Assembly: GCF_023639785.1 (NCBI RefSeq)
Contig: NZ_CP098325.1
Location: 2,666,001 to 2,730,000 of the forward strand
Origin: Leclercia adecarboxylata
Lineage (GTDB): Bacteria > Pseudomonadota > Gammaproteobacteria > Enterobacterales > Enterobacteriaceae
Reading direction: 5' to 3'
Length of the DNA stretch: 64,000 bases
Below are positions 61,093-64,000 of this stretch, piece by piece. Below the pieces are notes generated by a model that ran no database searches, was not told the origin of the DNA, and saw nothing but the letters and a program-made list of their open reading frames with translations. The first letter of the stretch is position 1; every line of letters starts with the position of its first letter. Made by a program: the position numbers and the translations under genes.

Positions 61093-63881
61093 GACGCCTC
61101 CGCACGCATCACTAATTCTTCGCTGCCTACCAGCACCCGGTCACCGTCAATTTTCACCGGCCAGGCGCGCACCGCCACTTCACCGGTGTCGAGCAGGCGG
61201 CCGTCCCGCAGGCGGATCCGGGTTTTATACAGCGGAGAGATCACCACCGGCTCTCCCCCGGCATCCCCGAGAATGCCCCGCGACAAGACGCTGGCGCTGC
61301 CGCCCGGCTCCCTGTCTTCCAGGGCATAAATCGATTTGCCGAAGCGGAAAAGCGCAATGGGCTGCGTACCCAGACGGGCACCGATTCCCGCCTGCTCCGG
61401 GATCTCCTCCAGGGTGCAGATATCCTGCCAGCGTCTGGATGGCGCAGGGGCGGCATCCAGGGTGCGGAACTGCGCCAGACGGCCCGGATCCTGGAGTGTG
61501 GTCTGCCATTCGCACTGATAGGTATCCACCACCCGCTGCATCTCCAGCTCCAGCTCGGCGGCAATGCCGAGGCTGTCGTCGACGATCACCTCCCGCAGGT
61601 ACGCCAGCCCCCCCTCAAGGTTATCCATCCAGGTGCTGGTGCGCTGCAGGCGATCCGCGGTGCGGATGTAGAACATCAGGAAACGGTCAACGTAGCGCAA
61701 CAGCGTGGCGTCATCGAGATCGCTGGCAAAGAGATCCGCGTGGCGCGGCTTCATGCCGCCGTTGCCGCAGAGATAGAGGTTCCAGCCCTTGTCGGTGGCA
61801 ATGACCCCCACGTCCTTGCTCTGGGCTTCGGCACACTCGCGGGTGCAGCCCGACACCGCCATCTTGATTTTGTGCGGCGCGCGCAGTCCCTTGTAGCGGT
61901 TCTCCAGGGTCACCGCCAGCCCGGTGGAGTCCTGCACCCCGTAGCGACACCAGGTGGAGCCGACGCAGGATTTCACCGTACGCAGGGATTTCCCGTAGGC
62001 GTGGCCGGTCTCAAACCCGGCGTCAATCAACAGCTGCCAGATCTCCGGCAGCTGTTCCAGCCGGGCGCCAAACAGGTCGATACGCTGCCCGCCGGTAATT
62101 TTGCTGTACAGCTGATAGCGTTTGGCGATCTGGCCGATGGCGATCAGCCCGTCGGCGGTGACTTCGCCAGCGGCCATACGCGGTACAATGGAGTAGGTGC
62201 CGTCTTTCTGGATGTTGGCAAAGTAGCGGTCGTTGGTGTCCTGCAGCGGCAGGTGGGCCGGTTTCAGCAGGTACTCATTCCAGCAGGAGGCCAGCACCGA
62301 TCCCACCAGCGGCTTGCAGATCTCACACCCGTGCCCCTGACCGTAGCGGCTAATCAGCTGGTCAAAGGTATGGATGCGGTTGACGCGCACCAGGTGGTAG
62401 ATCTCCTGGCGCGAATACGCGAAGTGCTCGCAGATGTCCTTTTTCACCTCAACGCCCTGGGCCGCCAGCTGGAACTCCATCACCTGTTTCACCAGCGCGC
62501 TGCAGCCGCCGCAGCCGGTGGCCGCTTTGGTGCACTGCTTCACCGCCCCAATGTCGGTCGCACCGTTGCTCACCGCCTGGCAGATATCGCCTTTGCTGAC
62601 GTTGTGACAGGAGCAGATCTGCGCGCTTTCCGGCAGGGCCGCCACGCCCAGCGCTTTCGGGGCGCTGCCAGCCACGGCGGGCAGGATCAGGGTTTCAGGA
62701 TCCTTGGGCAGCTTGATGTCGTTAAGCATCATCTGCACCAGGGTGGCGTATTCGCTGGCATCCCCCACCAGCACGCCGCCGAGCAGGGTTTTGTTATCGG
62801 CGCTGACCACGATCTTCTTGTAGATCTGCTGCGGGCCGTGGGTCCACTGGTAGCTCTGGGATCCCGCCGTGCGGCCATGGGCATCGCCAAACGAGGCCAC
62901 GTCCACGCCCAGCAGCTTCAGTTTGGTGCTCATATCTGCGCCCATAAAGGCGTTCTCTTCTCCCGCCAGCGCGGCAGAGGCCACGCGCGCCATCTGGTAG
63001 CCAGGGGCCACCAGGCCGTAGATTTTGCCCTCCCAGAGGGCGCATTCGCCAATGGCGAACACATCCGCATCCGAAGTGCGGCACTGGTTGTCGATGGCGA
63101 TCCCGCCGCGCTCCCCAAGGTCCAGACCGCATTCGCGGGCCAGGGCATCCTGCGGGCGGATCCCGGCGGAGAAGACCACCATGTCTGTGGCCAGTTCGCT
63201 GCCGTCGGCGAAGCGCAGGACCATTCCGCTGTCGGTTTCGGCGATCTCCGTTGTCGCCTTGCTGGTATGCACCCCCACGCCGAGGGCTTCGATTTTACGT
63301 CGCAGCATGGCAGCCCCGTCGTTATCGAGCTGCACCGCCATCAGGTTGGGGGCAAACTCCACCACGTGGGTCTCCAGCCCAAGCTGTTTCAGGGCGTTGG
63401 CCGCCTCCAGCCCCAGCAGCCCGCCGCCGATCACCACGCCGGTGCGCGAACCTCTGGCGCAGGCGGCGATGTTATCCAGATCGTCAAGGGTGCGGTAAAC
63501 AAAGCAGCCCGGCAGGTCGCGCCCCGGCACCGGGGGCACGAACGGGTATGACCCGGTGGCGAGCACCAGCTTGTCCCAGTGGGTTTCATGCCCGGCGGCC
63601 GTGCGGATCACCCGGGCGTCGCGATCGATAGCCACCACCTGTTGGGAGAGGCGCAGTTCAATGCCGTTATCGGCAAAGAAATCCCCGGCGACCATCGACA
63701 GCGAGTCGGCGCTGCGCCCGGCAAAGTATTCGGAAAGATGGACGCGATCGTAGGCGGCATAGCGCTCTTCACCGAAGACCACGATCTGATACTGCTGATG
63801 CAAACCGCGGTTGACGCAGTCTTCAAGAAAATGGTGGCCGACCATACCGTGTCCAACCACAACCAGAGTAGGTTTTGTCAT
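61089..63881 (-). CDS. nasB: Assimilatory nitrite reductase NasB (NirB-NirD type)
   Basis: Reduces nitrite to ammonium with NAD(P)H. The 930 residues from ATG 63881 contain, in order, an FAD/NAD(P)H reductase domain (GHGMVGHHF at about 10), a BFD-like [2Fe-2S] domain (CSCHNVSKGD, CGGC), a further Cys-containing segment (CEICKPLVG), the sirohaem/[4Fe-4S] nitrite reductase core (CVGSTWCRYG, SGCTREC), and a C-terminal NirD-like Rieske-fold module (about 820-930) without Rieske cysteines. AGGG lies nine bases before the ATG. The same reading frame continues open to the window edge, so a longer or fused protein cannot be excluded. Confidence 0.92.
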   Translation of the reverse strand: MTKPTLVVVGHGMVGHHFLEDCVNRGLHQQYQIVVFGEERYAAYDRVHLSEYFAGRSADSLSMVAGDFFADNGIELRLSQQVVAIDRDARVIRTAAGHETHWDKLVLATGSYPFVPPVPGRDLPGCFVYRTLDDLDNIAACARGSRTGVVIGGGLLGLEAANALKQLGLETHVVEFAPNLMAVQLDNDGAAMLRRKIEALGVGVHTSKATTEIAETDSGMVLRFADGSELATDMVVFSAGIRPQDALARECGLDLGERGGIAIDNQCRTSDADVFAIGECALWEGKIYGLVAPGYQMARVASAALAGEENAFMGADMSTKLKLLGVDVASFGDAHGRTAGSQSYQWTHGPQQIYKKIVVSADNKTLLGGVLVGDASEYATLVQMMLNDIKLPKDPETLILPAVAGSAPKALGVAALPESAQICSCHNVSKGDICQAVSNGATDIGAVKQCTKAATGCGGCSALVKQVMEFQLAAQGVEVKKDICEHFAYSRQEIYHLVRVNRIHTFDQLISRYGQGHGCEICKPLVGSVLASCWNEYLLKPAHLPLQDTNDRYFANIQKDGTYSIVPRMAAGEVTADGLIAIGQIAKRYQLYSKITGGQRIDLFGARLEQLPEIWQLLIDAGFETGHAYGKSLRTVKSCVGSTWCRYGVQDSTGLAVTLENRYKGLRAPHKIKMAVSGCTRECAEAQSKDVGVIATDKGWNLYLCGNGGMKPRHADLFASDLDDATLLRYVDRFLMFYIRTADRLQRTSTWMDNLEGGLAYLREVIVDDSLGIAAELELEMQRVVDTYQCEWQTTLQDPGRLAQFRTLDAAPAPSRRWQDICTLEEIPEQAGIGARLGTQPIALFRFGKSIYALEDREPGGSASVLSRGILGDAGGEPVVISPLYKTRIRLRDGRLLDTGEVAVRAWPVKIDGDRVLVGSEELVMRAEAS

Positions 63882-64000
63882 AGCGTTCTGCCCTGCAACC
63901 TGCGGCTGCGTAGTGAATCGATCGAACAGCCAGTCCGCCTGGGCGGGTTCTGACGTTGCCAGTAAATCGGTAAGGGTGGCCGCGCTGCGACACTCCCCCA
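63882..64000 (-). other. Open frame upstream of nasB, running off the edge
   Basis: On the minus strand the nasB frame has no stop from 63881 to 63998. It encodes a sensible-looking peptide (ECRSAATLTDLLATSEPAQ, then ADWLFDRFTTQPQVAGQNA), with no in-frame start codon in the window. A second frame ends in a TGA that overlaps the nasB ATG (ATGA). Either this is the end of an upstream nas gene (nasC in the Klebsiella order) overlapping nasB, or the nasB protein is longer at its N-terminus. The window does not settle it. Confidence 0.45.

Noticed and set aside
59161..63551. Long plus-strand ORFs opposite nasA and nasB
   Set aside because: GC-rich antisense shadows; the real genes on the minus strand have full domain support.

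Overview
The window is a piece of a chromosome from the family Enterobacteriaceae. Nearly every gene has an obvious Escherichia coli counterpart in the familiar cysB-topA-trp-tonB-opp-adhE-hns-narGHJI order. An assimilatory nitrate/nitrite reductase pair (nasA, nasB) follows narL and ychO. E. coli K-12 lacks nas genes, so I place the organism nearer Enterobacter, Lelliottia, Leclercia or Klebsiella. This rests on family knowledge and synteny, not a search.

Layout. 0.2-8.3 kb: cysB, topA, yciN, sohB, yciK-btuR and rluB. 8.5-9.8 kb: a compact accessory module, not part of the E. coli order, on the minus strand. It encodes a DUF2778/Tlde1-like putative L,D-transpeptidase toxin, a small two-helix membrane protein overlapping its 3' end (probable immunity protein) and an Hcp-family type VI secretion protein. 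It sits where E. coli has yciQ and has no other T6SS genes around it. 10-18.3 kb: yciO, rnm, then the complete trp operon with operator, leader peptide and attenuator, trpE, trpGD fusion, trpCF fusion, trpB and trpA. 18.4-20.3 kb: a yedE/yedF-like pair and a small DUF883-like membrane protein take the place of E. coli yciEFG. 20.3-27.2 kb: ompW, yciCBA, tonB, yciI, a leuE-like exporter (in place of kch), yciY, clsA, yciU. 27.3-32.8 kb: oppABCDF. 33.6-43.9 kb: ychE, adhE, tdk, hns, galU, rssB-rssA, ychJ, purU. 44.0-44.2 kb: two identical tRNA-Tyr genes behind a stringent-type promoter. 44.3-45.8 kb: a divergent Lrp-type regulator and EamA exporter. 45.8-58.4 kb: narGHJI, narK, narX-narL and ychO. 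58.6-64 kb: nasA and nasB, running off the right edge.

The genes form several working sets: cysteine regulation (cysB), tryptophan synthesis, oligopeptide import, fermentation (adhE), general-stress control (rssB/rssA) and nitrate metabolism. In the last, NarX/NarL sense nitrate. FNR-type boxes and NarL heptamers lie directly in front of narG and narK, which drive nitrate respiration and transport, while NasA/NasB assimilate nitrate to ammonium.

Most of the window is conserved housekeeping sequence. The parts most worth a second look are the orphan Hcp/toxin/immunity module, the unbroken reading frame that continues upstream of nasB to the window edge, the adhE leader (17-bp inverted repeat enclosing a possible 11-residue ORF), and the narI terminator that lies inside the coding end of the convergent exporter gene.
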